Origin: Nocardioides conyzicola
GTDB lineage: Bacteria > Actinomycetota > Actinomycetes > Propionibacteriales > Nocardioidaceae
Length of the DNA stretch: 64,000 nt
NCBI RefSeq assembly: GCF_039543825.1
Contig: NZ_BAABKM010000003.1
Coordinates: forward strand, 1-64,000
Reading direction: 5' to 3'
The translations under genes and the position numbers were made by a program. Below the pieces are notes generated by a model that worked only from the letters and a program-made list of their open reading frames with translations, searched no databases and was not told the DNA's origin. Positions 34,961-43,554 of the stretch are shown here, piece after piece (the stretch's first letter is position 1; every line of letters starts with the position of its first letter).

Positions 34961-36226
34961 TCAGGCTCCGTTCGCGAGCTCGGCTGCCTCGGCAGCGAGG
35001 TTGGGGAGGTCGTGGCCCATCCGGTCCCGCTTGGTCAGCAGGTAGGCCAGGTTGTGGTCGTTGGGGTGCGGGGTCAGCGCCACCCGCTCGGCGACGTGGA
35101 CGCCGAAGTCCTCGAGGTTGTCGACCTTGTCGGGGTTGTTGGTCATCAGCCGGACGTTGGTGACGCCGAGGTCGCGGAGCACCTGGGTCGCCGTGCCGTA
35201 GTGGCGTGCGTCGGCAGGCAGCCCCAGGTCGAGGTTGGCGTCGACGGTGTCGCGGCCGCCGTCCTGGAGCTGGTAGGCCTGCAGCTTGGCGACCAGGCCG
35301 ATCCCCCGGCCCTCGTGGCCGCGCAGGTAGACGACCACGCCGCGCCCCTCCTCGACGATGCGCTCCAGCGCCTCGTCGAGCTGCGGCCCGCAATCGCAGC
35401 GACTGCTGCCGAAGACGTCGCCGGTCAGGCACTCGGAGTGCACCCGGGTCAGCACCGGCTCGGGGCCGGAGACGTCGCCGTACACCAGGGCGATGTGCTC
35501 GGAGTCGTCGACCGTGATCCGGTAGCCGTAGGCCGTGAAGTCGCCGTGCCGCGTCGGCAGGCGGGTCTCGGCGACCCGCTCGACGAGGTTCTCGTGGCGA
35601 CGGCGGTAGCGAACCAGGTCGTCGATCGAGATCATGGCGAGGCCGTGCTCGTCGGCGAACGCCCGCAGCTCGGGCGCGCGCTTCATGGTGCCGTCGTCGT
35701 TGACGACCTCGACCAGGACGCCGGCCGGGGTGAGCCCGGCGAGCGTGGCCAGGTCGACGGCCGCCTCGGTGTGGCCGCGGCGGACGAGCACGCCGCCCTC
35801 GCGGTAGCGCAGCGGGAAGACGTGGCCCGGGCGGGTGATCTCCCACGGCTCGGTCGCCGAGTCGGCGAGCACCCGGGCGGTGTGGGCGCGGTCCGCCGCG
35901 GAGATGCCGGTGCTGACGCCGTCACGCGCGTCGACCGAGATCGTGTACGCCGTGCGCAGCTTGTCCTTGTTGTGCGGGGTCATCAGCGGGATCTCGAGGC
36001 GGTCGAGCATGTCGGCGGGCATCGGCACGCAGATCACGCCGCTGCTGTGCCGGATCGTGAACGCCATCAGCTCCGGGGTCGCCTTGCTGGCGGCGAAGAT
36101 GATGTCGCCCTCGTTCTCGCGGGTCTGGTCGTCGACGACGATGACGGCCTTGCCGTCGGCGATGTCGGCGATCGCGCGCTCGATGCTGTCGAGGCGCACA
36201 CCGTCGTGCTGGGGCTCGTGGGTCAT
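34961..36226 (-). CDS. ribBA: bifunctional DHBP synthase / GTP cyclohydrolase II
   Basis: Supplies both riboflavin precursors. Residues about 1-205 are 3,4-dihydroxy-2-butanone-4-phosphate synthase ([36 protein letters not shown]). About 206-421 are GTP cyclohydrolase II with the zinc Cys set in [20 protein letters not shown] and the catalytic region [12 protein letters not shown]. Both active sites look intact. ATG at 36226 overlaps the ribM stop as ATGA. Confidence 0.98.
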   Translation of the reverse strand: MTHEPQHDGVRLDSIERAIADIADGKAVIVVDDQTRENEGDIIFAASKATPELMAFTIRHSSGVICVPMPADMLDRLEIPLMTPHNKDKLRTAYTISVDARDGVSTGISAADRAHTARVLADSATEPWEITRPGHVFPLRYREGGVLVRRGHTEAAVDLATLAGLTPAGVLVEVVNDDGTMKRAPELRAFADEHGLAMISIDDLVRYRRRHENLVERVAETRLPTRHGDFTAYGYRITVDDSEHIALVYGDVSGPEPVLTRVHSECLTGDVFGSSRCDCGPQLDEALERIVEEGRGVVVYLRGHEGRGIGLVAKLQAYQLQDGGRDTVDANLDLGLPADARHYGTATQVLRDLGVTNVRLMTNNPDKVDNLEDFGVHVAERVALTPHPNDHNLAYLLTKRDRMGHDLPNLAAEAAELANGA

Positions 36227-36924
36227 GCTGCGACCTTCTCTCGATGATGCTGCTCGGGGGCGGCCTTCGTGGCGCGCCACCAGGTGATGAAGCCGGCGAT
36301 GCAGAGCACGCCGTAGAAGACGTAGAGGACCGCCGAGGGGTAGTAGCCGGAGTGCCACAGCAGCGGCACGCCGACGAGGTCGACGGCGATCCAGGCGAGC
36401 CAGAAGTCGTTCCAGCCGCGGGCCATGGCGTACGTCGCGAGCATCGAGCCGACGAAGATCCAGGCGTCGCACCAGTAGTACCAACGCGGCGCGGGCCAGC
36501 CGGCGCCGATGACGGAGAAGACCCACTGGCAGACGAGGACGCCGGCCGCGGCGGCGACCAGGTAGGCCATCCGCTCGCGTGCGGTGGCCCACCGGGGGTC
36601 GACGGCCGGGACGTCGCCACCGCCGTGGGCGCGCTTGGCCTGCTGCCACCGCTGCCAGCCGTAGATGCTCGTGATGATGAAGAAGACCTGGCGGCCGGCC
36701 TGGCCGAAGAGCGGCTGCTGGGCCTGCGCGTCGAAGGTCGCCGCGATGAAGACTGTGAAGAGCAGGACGTTGCCGACGATGCCGACCGGCCACGCCCAGA
36801 CCCGGCGGCGCAGGCCGCCGACCGCGGAGGCGAAGCCGAACGCGTTGCCGAGGATCTCGCGCCAGGTGATCGGGTGGCCGGCGATCGTCAGGTGGGCGTC
36901 GTACAGGCTCGAGAGCGCGCTCAT
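36223..36924 (-). CDS. ribM: PnuC-family transporter, probable riboflavin importer RibM
   Basis: A 233-residue protein of the PnuC/SWEET-like fold with about seven hydrophobic spans. The family signature is [20 protein letters not shown], with SIYGWQRWQ after it and [18 protein letters not shown] in the second half. PnuC proteins carry nicotinamide riboside, but members encoded in riboflavin operons of Corynebacterium and Streptomyces (RibM) move riboflavin. Its place between ribE and ribBA, under an FMN riboswitch, makes riboflavin the likely substrate. Both ends overlap neighbours by four bases. Confidence 0.87.
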   Translation of the reverse strand: MSALSSLYDAHLTIAGHPITWREILGNAFGFASAVGGLRRRVWAWPVGIVGNVLLFTVFIAATFDAQAQQPLFGQAGRQVFFIITSIYGWQRWQQAKRAHGGGDVPAVDPRWATARERMAYLVAAAAGVLVCQWVFSVIGAGWPAPRWYYWCDAWIFVGSMLATYAMARGWNDFWLAWIAVDLVGVPLLWHSGYYPSAVLYVFYGVLCIAGFITWWRATKAAPEQHHREKVAA

Positions 36925-37526
36925 GGTCGCGGCTCCCCGGAGTAGGGCAGCAGGCGCTCGACGTACTTGGCGATGATGTCGACCTCGAGGTTGACCCGGT
37001 CGCCCGGCTGCCGGCCGCCGAGGGTGGTGCGGGCCAGGGTCTCGGGGATCAGGCTGACCGTGAACCGGTCGTCCCCGGCCTCGACGACGGTGAGGCTGAC
37101 CCCGTCGACGGTGATCGAGCCCTTGTCGACGAGGTAGCGGCTGAGCTCGGTGGGCAGCGCGATCTCGACGACCTCCCAGTGCTCGCTCGGGGTCCGGCCC
37201 AGCACGGTGCCGACGCCGTCGACGTGGCCCTGCACGATGTGGCCGCCGAGGCGCTTGTCGGCGGTGACCGCGCGCTCCAGGTTGACCCGGTCGCCGGGGC
37301 GTACGCCGTAGAGGCTGGTCTTGTCGAGGGTCTCCTGCATGACGTCGGCGGTCCAGGTGCCGGCGTCGAAGGTGGTGACCGTCAGGCAGCAGCCGTTGAC
37401 CGAGATCGAGTCGCCGAGGTGGGCGTCCTCGAGCACGGTGGTGGCGTGGATGCTGAGGCGGATCGCGTCGCCCTGGTCCTCGATCGCGGCGACGGTGCCG
37501 AGCTCTTCGACGATGCCGGTGAACAT
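36921..37526 (-). CDS. ribE: riboflavin synthase, alpha chain
   Basis: Dismutates two lumazine molecules to riboflavin. The 201-residue protein shows the two lumazine-binding repeats (about 1-95 and 96-195): [36 protein letters not shown], then [11 protein letters not shown] and the C-terminal helix [15 protein letters not shown] at 37526 lies one base after ribD. Also called ribC in some genomes. Confidence 0.98.
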   Translation of the reverse strand: MFTGIVEELGTVAAIEDQGDAIRLSIHATTVLEDAHLGDSISVNGCCLTVTTFDAGTWTADVMQETLDKTSLYGVRPGDRVNLERAVTADKRLGGHIVQGHVDGVGTVLGRTPSEHWEVVEIALPTELSRYLVDKGSITVDGVSLTVVEAGDDRFTVSLIPETLARTTLGGRQPGDRVNLEVDIIAKYVERLLPYSGEPRP

Positions 37527-37527
37527 G

Positions 37528-38571
37528 TCAGTGCCTCTCGGGGGTGAGGGTCAGGCGAACGTTGGCTTCCTCGCCGTCGCTCTGCCCATCGAGCACGGTG
37601 ATGTCCGTGACCCGGGGGCGGAACGCATGGGCGATGGTGGTGATTCCGAGGTCGGCGACGGCGGAGCGGCCTGCCCCCAGGAGCATCGGCGCGACGTACA
37701 CGACGATCTCGTCGACGAGCCCGGCCCGCAGGAAGGCGGCGGCGAGGGTGGGTCCGCCCTCGAGGAAGACGTGCTGGCGGTCGCGGGCGTAGAGCTCGGC
37801 GAGGGCGGCGTGCGGGTCGCGGGTGCGCAGGTGGACCGACTCGGCGTCGCCGTTGAAGATCCGGCGGCCGGGGTCGAGGTCGCGCTCCCCCATGACCGCA
37901 CGCAGGGGCTGGTGGGCGAGCGGCTGGTCATGCGCGTCGCGGACGGTCAGCAGCGGGTCGTCGACCGCCACGGTGTTGGCGCCGACCAGCATCACGTCGC
38001 AGAGCGCGCGCAGCCGGTGGGTGTCGAGGCGGGACGCGCGGGAGCTGACCCAGCGGCTGGTGCCGTCGGCGGCCGCGCTGCGGCCGTCGAGGGTGGTGGC
38101 GAACTTCCAGGTGACGAACGGGCGACCGTGCTCGACGGCGAACGTCCAGACACGATTGAGCGCGCGCGCCTCGTCGACCAGCAGGCCGCCCTCGACCTCG
38201 ACACCGGCGGCGCGCAGGGTGTCGCCGCCGCCGGCCGCCGCCGGGTTGGGGTCGGCCTGGGCGAACACCACCCGTCGTACGCCGGCGTCCACGAGAGCCT
38301 GGGCGCACGGGCCCGTGCGGCCGGTGTGGTTGCACGGCTCGAGGGTGACGACGGCGGTGGTCCCGACGGCCCGGCTCCCGGCCTGCGCCAGCGCGTCGGC
38401 CTCGGCATGGGGCGTGCCGGCGCCGCGGTGGTAACCCTCCGCGACGGTGGCGCCGTCGTCGTCGACCAGGACGCAGCCGACGCGAGGGTTGGGCCCGAGC
38501 GGGACGCCCGGGGTCGCCGCCAGCACGAGGGCGCGCCGCATGGCTGCCTGCTCGGCGGCGGTGCTGGTCAT
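37528..38571 (-). CDS. ribD: bifunctional pyrimidine deaminase/reductase
   Basis: Early riboflavin enzyme. The N-terminal cytidine-deaminase-like zinc domain (about 1-145) has PHAEADAL and LEPCNHTGRTGPC. The C-terminal reductase (about 146-347) has KFATTLDGRSAAADGTSRWVS-type text (core ATTLDGR), MLVGANTV and EGGPTLAAAFLRAGLVDE. ATG at 38571 (MTSTAAEQAAMRRAL) is chosen, since the longer frame would run into the riboswitch. GAGGGG, six bases upstream of the ATG, is its ribosome-binding site and can be sequestered by the hairpin there. Confidence 0.97.
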   Translation of the reverse strand: MTSTAAEQAAMRRALVLAATPGVPLGPNPRVGCVLVDDDGATVAEGYHRGAGTPHAEADALAQAGSRAVGTTAVVTLEPCNHTGRTGPCAQALVDAGVRRVVFAQADPNPAAAGGGDTLRAAGVEVEGGLLVDEARALNRVWTFAVEHGRPFVTWKFATTLDGRSAAADGTSRWVSSRASRLDTHRLRALCDVMLVGANTVAVDDPLLTVRDAHDQPLAHQPLRAVMGERDLDPGRRIFNGDAESVHLRTRDPHAALAELYARDRQHVFLEGGPTLAAAFLRAGLVDEIVVYVAPMLLGAGRSAVADLGITTIAHAFRPRVTDITVLDGQSDGEEANVRLTLTPERH

Positions 38572-38576
38572 CACGG

Positions 38577-38607
38577 GCCCCTCGTGTCCGATCGCGGACT
38601 CCGGGGC
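38577..38607 (-). promoter_or_regulatory. hairpin sequestering the ribD ribosome-binding site
   Basis: On the minus strand GCCCC (38607-38603) can pair with GGGGC (38581-38577), enclosing an inner stem GTCCG/CGGAC with a four-base loop. The GAGGGG ribosome-binding site is in the outer arm. This is the expected off-state of a translational riboswitch. Confidence 0.6.
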
Positions 38608-38613
38608 AGACGG

Positions 38614-38640
38614 GTCGTCACGTACGACGTACGTGACGAC
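38614..38640 (-). promoter_or_regulatory. perfect 12-bp hairpin just downstream of the FMN aptamer
   Basis: GTCGTCACGTAC, three-base loop, and its exact complement. It begins five bases after the aptamer's closing stem and lacks a T-run. It may be part of the switching platform, a rigid spacer, or an I-shaped terminator. Confidence 0.55.
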
Positions 38641-38644
38641 ACCT

Positions 38645-38782
38645 GCGTGCGCTTCCCATCCGGACTTTAACCGTCGGTCCAGGATTCTCACCTGGTCAAC
38701 CGCTCACTGGCTGTGAGCGGGTCGCGGACTTCTGATCTCTCAGTCACCGCCGGCTCGGAATTACACCGACCCCAGAGCACGC
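38645..38782 (-). ncRNA. FMN riboswitch (RFN element) controlling the riboflavin operon
   Basis: The minus strand carries the RFN landmarks in order: GGGGTCGGTGTAATTCC, CCGGCGGTGA, GTCCGCGACCCG, a variable hairpin (GCTCACAGCCAGTGAGC), GACCAGGTGAGAATCCTGG, and CCGACGGTTAAAGTCCGGA ending GATGGGAAG. GCGTGC (38782-38777) and GCACGC (38650-38645) close the P1 stem. FMN binding should lower expression of ribD-ribE-ribM-ribBA-ribH. The two downstream hairpins are the likely expression platform. Confidence 0.95.
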
Positions 38783-39008
38783 GAGTTGAAAACTCGTCAA
38801 GAAGAGTCTGCCACAACGCCCCGAAACGGGCTCCGTGGGACGGATCACATCTGGGCACAGACCTGGGACGGCCACGTCAGCGTGTCCGCGACGGCTCGAC
38901 GTACGACGAGATCCCGGTCCGCTGACTCCGAGGCGCGGATCGACGGGCTCGAGGGCGAACACAGCTGTGGTGGACTGGGGCCGGCTGGTCCACCGACGAG
39001 GAGGTCCC
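38783..39008. other. intergenic region between the riboflavin riboswitch and the HAD gene
   Basis: About 225 bases without a convincing gene. On the minus strand it must hold the riboflavin promoter; GAGTTT seven bases before the P1 stem is a weak -10, and TTGTGG lies about 15 bases further up. A small inverted repeat, CGAGTT-GAA-AACTCG, is at 38782-38796. On the plus strand AGGAGG (38998-39003) is the ribosome-binding site of the HAD gene. Confidence 0.4.
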
Positions 39009-39704
39009 ATGGAGCTCGCCAAGATCCGTGCCGTGGTGTTCGACGTGCTCGGGACCGTCGTCGACGAGGACGCGACGGTGGAACGCGCGGCCCGCGAGCT
39101 GTTCTCGGCCGCCGCCCTCCCCGCCGGGGAGCTCTCGTCGTTCCTCGAGGAGTGGGACCGCGAGATGCGCGCCCGCATGGACGCCGTCCGCTCCGAGGGC
39201 GCCGACTGGACCGACAGCGACACGATCCGGGGTGCCGCCCTCAGGGACCTGCTCCGGTCGCGAGGTTGGGACGTGCCGGAGTCCGCCGTCGAGGCCCTGG
39301 CCACCGTGGGGCACCGGCTCGACCCGTGGCCGGACTCGGTCGCCGCTCTCGCGAGGCTGGCGGAGCGCTACGCCGTCGTGGCCCTCACCAACGGCAGCGT
39401 CCCGCAGATGACGGACACCTTCGTGCACGCGGGGCTCCGCTGGACCCTCGTCCTGAGCGCGGACCTGGCGCGGACGTTCAAGCCCGCGGCCGCGATGTAC
39501 CAGCTCCCGCCCACCCAGCTGCGGATCCCCACCGAGCAGATGCTCTTCGTCGCCGCCCACCCGTGGGACCTGGACGCGGCTGCGAGCCACGGCTACCGGA
39601 CGGCGCTGATCCGACGACCGGGCACGAGCGCCGAGGACGACGACCGGTTCGATCTCAGCGTGGCGACCATCGGCGAGCTCGCGGAGCTGGTCGTCATCCC
39701 GTGA
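39009..39704 (+). CDS. HAD hydrolase, haloacid dehalogenase type II-like
   Basis: A 231-residue haloacid-dehalogenase-superfamily protein. Motif [13 protein letters not shown] (nucleophile Asp; the usual second Asp is replaced, as in type II dehalogenases), motif [12 protein letters not shown], motif III Lys in [13 protein letters not shown] and motif [19 protein letters not shown] are visible. The DxxGT pattern and FKPA point to the 2-haloacid dehalogenase subgroup, though many such proteins act on other small substrates. ATG at 39009 has AGGAGG six bases upstream. The 3' end overlaps rpe (convergent) by 11 bases. Confidence 0.87.
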   Translation: MELAKIRAVVFDVLGTVVDEDATVERAARELFSAAALPAGELSSFLEEWDREMRARMDAVRSEGADWTDSDTIRGAALRDLLRSRGWDVPESAVEALATVGHRLDPWPDSVAALARLAERYAVVALTNGSVPQMTDTFVHAGLRWTLVLSADLARTFKPAAAMYQLPPTQLRIPTEQMLFVAAHPWDLDAAASHGYRTALIRRPGTSAEDDDRFDLSVATIGELAELVVIP

Positions 39705-40350
39705 CGCGGGCGCGCAGCTCGCCGATCATCCGGTCGGGGTCGTCGGCGGAGTAGACGGCCGACCCCGCGACGAAGACGTCGGCACCGGCCTCGGCGCAGC
39801 GCTCGATGGTCTCGAGCGAGACACCGCCGTCGACCTGGAGCCAGGTCTCGACGCCGTGCTTGTCCATCAGCTCGCGGGCGCGGCGGATCTTGGGCAGGCA
39901 CAGGTCGAGGAACTTCTGGCCGCCGAAGCCGGGCTCGACCGTCATGATCAGCACCATGTCGAGCTCGGCGAGCAGGTCCTCGTAGGGGTCGATCGGCGTC
40001 GCGGGCTTGAGCGCCATGCTCGCCCGGGCGCCGTGGGCGCGGATCTCGCGGGCGAGCCGGACGGGCGCCTTGGTGGCCTCGACGTGGAAGGTGACCGAGC
40101 CGCACCCGGCGTCGACGTACGCCAGGGCGTTGTCGTCGGCGTCCTCGATCATGAGGTGGGCGTCGAGCGGGACGTCGGTGGACCGGGCCAGCGCCTCGAC
40201 CATGGCAGGGCCGAAGGTCAGGTTGGGCACGAAGTGGTTGTCCATGACGTCGACATGGACCCAGTCGGCGCTGCCGATCCGCGCGACCTCCTCGCCCAGG
40301 CGGGCGAAGTCGGCGTTGAGGATGCTCGGCGTGATCTGGATGTGGCCCAC
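39694..40350 (-). CDS. rpe: ribulose-phosphate 3-epimerase
   Basis: Interconverts ribulose-5-phosphate and xylulose-5-phosphate in the pentose phosphate pathway. The 218-residue TIM barrel has [36 protein letters not shown] (metal His and Asp), [23 protein letters not shown] and QVDGGVS. GTG at 40350 follows a TAGACT box by eight bases, so the gene is probably leaderless. The rsmB-rpe-rib order of mycobacteria is broken here by the sigma factor and LigD genes. Confidence 0.97.
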   Translation of the reverse strand: MGHIQITPSILNADFARLGEEVARIGSADWVHVDVMDNHFVPNLTFGPAMVEALARSTDVPLDAHLMIEDADDNALAYVDAGCGSVTFHVEATKAPVRLAREIRAHGARASMALKPATPIDPYEDLLAELDMVLIMTVEPGFGGQKFLDLCLPKIRRARELMDKHGVETWLQVDGGVSLETIERCAEAGADVFVAGSAVYSADDPDRMIGELRARVTG

Positions 40351-40358
40351 GGGCGACG

Positions 40359-40364
40359 AGTCTA
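40359..40364 (-). promoter_or_regulatory. leaderless -10 box (TAGACT) for rpe, overlapping the zinc-ribbon stop
   Basis: The TAG stop of the upstream gene (40364-40362) continues as TAGACT, then eight bases and the rpe GTG. The surrounding 15 bases (40358-40372) are identical to those at the def promoter (46359-46373). Confidence 0.5.
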
Positions 40365-40658
40365 GTGAGCGGTCGCCGTGGGCGATGCCGAGCCCTGCTC
40401 GGGTGATCGCCAGGTGACCTGGTCGCTGAGGAACTCGTGGACGAAGCCGCACTCGAGGCAGACCGCGCCGACCGCGGTCTTGTTCAGCCAGTCGAGGCCC
40501 GCATAGGTCATCCCCGGGGTGTTGAGGAGCACCGGGCGGTAGGTGAACAAGCCTTCCCCGCAGACCAGGCACGCCAGGCGCCGCGTGCCGATCCAGACCT
40601 CGGGCCTGCTGCCGTTCGCGTCGCCCACCGGCTCCGCCGGCGTACCCAACCCGCTCAT
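40362..40658 (-). CDS. small zinc-ribbon protein coupled to the LigD polymerase gene
   Basis: A 98-residue protein with two CxxC pairs, LACLVCGEG and VCLECGF, about 35 residues apart, enough to bind one zinc ion. They flank an aromatic segment, [20 protein letters not shown]. The N- and C-terminal tails are Pro/Ala/Ser-rich. ATG at 40658 overlaps the ligD stop as ATGA, so the two are translated together. Function is not known; a nucleic-acid-binding helper of the polymerase is possible but unproven. An upstream ATG-less extension to 40718 lies inside ligD. Confidence 0.8.
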   Translation of the reverse strand: MSGLGTPAEPVGDANGSRPEVWIGTRRLACLVCGEGLFTYRPVLLNTPGMTYAGLDWLNKTAVGAVCLECGFVHEFLSDQVTWRSPEQGSASPTATAH

Positions 40659-41623
40659 GCTTCCTCCTCGGTGTCGACCGGTGGCTCCGCGCCCTGGCTC
40701 TCGTCGCGCTCCGCCCACTCCAGCAGGGGCGTGATGTCGAAGGCGTGGTCGTCGATGTCGGCGTGCAGGTCACCGAGCTCGGCGAACCGGTCCGGCACCG
40801 TGAAGATCGTGAAGTCGTGCGGGTCGGCGTCGTCGACCTCGTCCCAGCGGATCGGCGTCGACACGCGGGCGTCGGGCAGGCCGCGGACCGAGTACGCCGC
40901 GGCGATGGTGTGGTCGCGCGCGTTCTGGTTGTAGTCGACGAAGAGGTGGTGCGGGTCGCGGTCCTTCTTCCACCACGTGGTCGTGACGTCGTCGGGGGCT
41001 CGGCGCTCGACCTCGCGGGCGAACGCGAGCGCGGCGCGGCGTACCTGCTTGAACCCGTGCTCGGGACGGATCCGCACGTAGACGTGCATGCCCTTGCTGC
41101 CGCTGGTCTTGGGGAAGCCGACGGCGCCGAGCTCGTCGAGGACCTCGTGGGCCACGTGCGCGACCCGGCGGACCTGGTCGTAGTCGCTGAGCGGCCCCGG
41201 GTCGAGGTCGATGCGCCATTCGTCCGGCACCTCGGTGTCCTCGCGGCGGCTGTTCCACGGGTGGAACTCGACGGTCGACATCTGCACGGCCCAGATCACC
41301 GCGGCGAGCTCGGTGACGCAGAGCTCGTCGGCGGTCCGGTTCCAGCGCGGGAAGTGCAGCTGCACGGTCTCGAGCCAGGGCGGGGCGCCCTGCGGCACCC
41401 GCTTCTGGTGCACCTTGTCGCCGGCCAGACCCTTCGGGAACCGGTGCAGCATGCACGGCCGCTCGAAGAGGGCGTTGACGATGCCGGGACCGACGGCCAA
41501 GTAGTACTCGACGAGGTCGAGCTTGGTCGCGCCGCTCTCCGGGAAGTAGACGCGGTCGGGATTGCTGATGCGCACCACCCGGTCGTCGACCTCGATCTCG
41601 ACCGACGGCGACTTCGTGGGCAT
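40655..41623 (-). CDS. stand-alone LigD polymerase-domain protein (archaeo-eukaryotic primase fold)
   Basis: A 322-residue NHEJ-type polymerase/primase (PolDom) without ligase or nuclease domains. Residues include [26 protein letters not shown], the catalytic metal motif RIDLDPG (Asp-x-Asp) and [11 protein letters not shown], whose His contacts the nucleotide, then a third acidic residue near STPIRWDEV. Such proteins fill gaps and add ribonucleotides at DNA ends, usually with Ku and a ligase encoded elsewhere. ATG at 41623 lies six bases after TAGATT, indicating a leaderless transcript. It is divergent from the AAA ATPase. Confidence 0.93.
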   Translation of the reverse strand: MPTKSPSVEIEVDDRVVRISNPDRVYFPESGATKLDLVEYYLAVGPGIVNALFERPCMLHRFPKGLAGDKVHQKRVPQGAPPWLETVQLHFPRWNRTADELCVTELAAVIWAVQMSTVEFHPWNSRREDTEVPDEWRIDLDPGPLSDYDQVRRVAHVAHEVLDELGAVGFPKTSGSKGMHVYVRIRPEHGFKQVRRAALAFAREVERRAPDDVTTTWWKKDRDPHHLFVDYNQNARDHTIAAAYSVRGLPDARVSTPIRWDEVDDADPHDFTIFTVPDRFAELGDLHADIDDHAFDITPLLEWAERDESQGAEPPVDTEEEA

Positions 41624-41629
41624 GCGCCC

Positions 41630-41656
41630 AATCTAGGGGGTGGCCCGTCGTACGGT
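41630..41656. promoter_or_regulatory. back-to-back leaderless promoters of ligD (minus) and the AAA ATPase gene (plus)
   Basis: Only 39 bases separate the two start codons. On the minus strand TAGATT (41635-41630) lies six bases before the ligD ATG. On the plus strand TACGGT (41651-41656) lies six bases before the ATPase GTG. The -10 boxes are 15 bases apart, so polymerases at the two promoters should compete. Confidence 0.6.
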
Positions 41657-41662
41657 TCGGAC

Positions 41663-42400
41663 GTGGACTTCGACCAGCCGCCCGTCGTGCGCGTCGACGT
41701 CGATGCCGAACGACGGATGCCGCCGGGACAGTGGCCGATGACCGTCCCGGCCGTCGCGCAGCTCGCCGCAGCCGGCCTGGAGCTCTCGCCGTTCGTGACG
41801 TTCCTGGTCGGTGAGAACGGCTCGGGCAAGTCGACGATCGTCGAGGCCGTGGCCGAGGCCTTCGGTCTCGGCACCGAGGGCGGCTCCACCGGCAGCCAGC
41901 ACGCGACCCGTCGTTCCGAGTCCCCGCTGGGCTCGACCCTCCGCCTGCAGCGCGGGCTCGCCGCCAGCCGGCGGGGCTTCTTCCTGCGCGCGGAGACCAT
42001 GCACGGCTTCTACAGCTACCTCGAGGACAACCCGGCACCGCCGCGACCCGGGCCGCCGGAGCCGCTCTTCCACGAGATGAGCCACGGCGAGTCGTTCCTC
42101 GAGGTGCTCCGCACCCGTTTCGACTCCCCCGGCTTCTACTGCCTGGACGAGCCGGAGGCCGCGCTGTCCTTCTCGTCGACCCTCGCGCTGATCGGCGCGC
42201 TCGGCCGGCTCGTCGAGAGCGGGGGCCAGGTGCTGTGCGCCACCCACTCGCCGGTGCTGGCGGCGATGCCGGGCGCCACGATCCTCGAGGTCGGCGACTG
42301 GGGGCTACGCCGTACGACGTGGGAGGAGCTCGAGCTGGTCACGCACTGGAAGGCCTACCTGGAGGCGCCGGGCCGCTACCTGCGCCACGTGCTCGACTGA
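41663..42400 (+). CDS. AAA/ABC-type predicted ATPase
   Basis: A 245-residue soluble ATPase. Walker A LVGENGSGKSTIVEAVAEAF (about 50), a signature-like MSHGESFLEVL, Walker B YCLDEPEAALSF and switch ATHSPVLAA resemble the SMC/Rad50/OLD-type P-loop proteins and COG3910-like ATPases. No nuclease or coiled coil is fused. Divergent from ligD with a shared promoter region, it may act on DNA ends, but this rests on context only. GTG at 41663 follows a TACGGT box by six bases. Confidence 0.85.
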   Translation: MDFDQPPVVRVDVDAERRMPPGQWPMTVPAVAQLAAAGLELSPFVTFLVGENGSGKSTIVEAVAEAFGLGTEGGSTGSQHATRRSESPLGSTLRLQRGLAASRRGFFLRAETMHGFYSYLEDNPAPPRPGPPEPLFHEMSHGESFLEVLRTRFDSPGFYCLDEPEAALSFSSTLALIGALGRLVESGGQVLCATHSPVLAAMPGATILEVGDWGLRRTTWEELELVTHWKAYLEAPGRYLRHVLD

Positions 42401-42442
42401 TGCGGCCTGCGGTGTAACGCGGGACGGGTCTCGAGGAGTCTC

Positions 42443-42958
42443 ATGGGTGTGACGAGGAACGACGCCGAGGAGTTCACCGAGTTCGTGCGGGCGACCGCGC
42501 CCCGGCTGCACCGCGCCGCGCTGCTGCTCACCGGCGACCACCACCTGACCGACGACCTGACCCAGGCGACGTACGCCCGGGTCTACGCCTCCTGGCGACG
42601 GGTCTCCCGAGCCGACGACCCGCTCGCCTATGCCCGGAGGACGCTGCTCAACACGTACTTCTCCCACCGGCGGCTCCGTCGCAACAGCGAGCTCCCGGCC
42701 GATCCCACCCTCGGACCGGAGCCCTCCGTCCCCGAGGACGACCCCACGACGCGGCTGGACCTCCTGGACGCGCTCGCCACCCTGCCGCCGGCCGACCGGG
42801 CGGTGCTGGTGCTGCGCTACTGGGAGGACCGCAGCGTCGCCGAGACGGCGCACGACCTCGGGATCAGCGAGGGCGCCGTACGCACCCGATCCCTGCGTGC
42901 GCTCCAGCGGCTGCGGCCCCTGCTCGGCGCCGACTTCATCGAGAGGACCCCTTCATGA
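42443..42958 (+). CDS. ECF sigma factor, SigE family
   Basis: A 171-residue RNA polymerase sigma factor. Region 2 (about 10-75) has HLTDDLTQATYARVYASWRRV and region 4 (about 105-165) has LPPADRAVLVLRYWEDRSVAETAHDLGISEGAVRTRS (core LRYWEDRSVAETA). No extra domain is seen. Its stop overlaps the next gene as ATGA, the classic sigma/anti-sigma pairing. TGTAAC lies at 42413-42418 but no properly spaced -10 was found. Confidence 0.93.
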   Translation: MGVTRNDAEEFTEFVRATAPRLHRAALLLTGDHHLTDDLTQATYARVYASWRRVSRADDPLAYARRTLLNTYFSHRRLRRNSELPADPTLGPEPSVPEDDPTTRLDLLDALATLPPADRAVLVLRYWEDRSVAETAHDLGISEGAVRTRSLRALQRLRPLLGADFIERTPS

Positions 42959-43554
42959 CCCACGACGACCTCACCACCGCGCTGCGAGACCGCGTCCGCG
43001 ACGAGCACCCCGACGTCGACCACCTCATCCGCGTCTCCACGCGCACCGGCGCCCGCCTGCGGCGCCGCCGCACCGTCGCCGTCTCGCTCGCCGGTACGGC
43101 GGCCGCGGCCGTCGCGGTCGGGGTCGTCGCGGCCTCGCTCGGCGGCTCCGGGAGCACGGCCGGCACCGGACCGAGCGTCGCCACCCAGCCCACACCCTCC
43201 GCCTCGGCGACCACCCCGGCGGACGTCGTGCCCCCGACCCGGTCGCACGAGGACCAGCTGCGCGACCAGCGTCTCCCCGTTCACGTCGCGCCGACGCTGC
43301 GCGGATGGGGCATCGGCACGGCTGCCGACGACAAGTTCCCGGCGACCAAGGGCGGCTACGCGCTCAGTGTGAACGTCCGCCCCAAGGCCGAGCTGGACGC
43401 CTGGTCAGGCGGCGACCCGGACCGTCCCGCGAGCCAGGTCGTGCACGTCGGGGACAACTACTTCGTCACCGTGCAGGCCTCGCCTGGCACTCCGCAGGCG
43501 GTGATCGACGAGCTCGTCGACGCCCTGCGCTACCAGTCGCGGTGGCGGCAGTAG
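42955..43554 (+). CDS. probable anti-sigma factor with one membrane span
   Basis: A 199-residue protein with a cytoplasmic N-terminus (about 1-40, THDDLTTALRDRVRDEHPDVDHLI), one membrane span (VAVSLAGTAAAAVAVGVVAASLGG), a Pro/Ser/Thr linker and an extracytoplasmic domain. It is coupled to the sigma gene by ATGA. No zinc HxxxCxxC motif is seen, so it is not a ZAS-type anti-sigma; the role is inferred from position and topology. Its stop abuts the rsmB stop on the other strand with no base between. Confidence 0.72.
   Translation: MTHDDLTTALRDRVRDEHPDVDHLIRVSTRTGARLRRRRTVAVSLAGTAAAAVAVGVVAASLGGSGSTAGTGPSVATQPTPSASATTPADVVPPTRSHEDQLRDQRLPVHVAPTLRGWGIGTAADDKFPATKGGYALSVNVRPKAELDAWSGGDPDRPASQVVHVGDNYFVTVQASPGTPQAVIDELVDALRYQSRWRQ

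Noticed and set aside
38777..38804. TTGACG as the -35 box of the riboflavin operon
   Set aside because: The matching -10 position would fall inside the riboswitch aptamer, so it cannot be the promoter of the full riboswitch.
42413..42442. TGTAAC upstream of the ECF sigma gene as an autoregulated promoter
   Set aside because: The only GTCT-like -10 candidates are 9 or 19 bases away and one touches the ATG, so the spacing does not fit ECF promoters.
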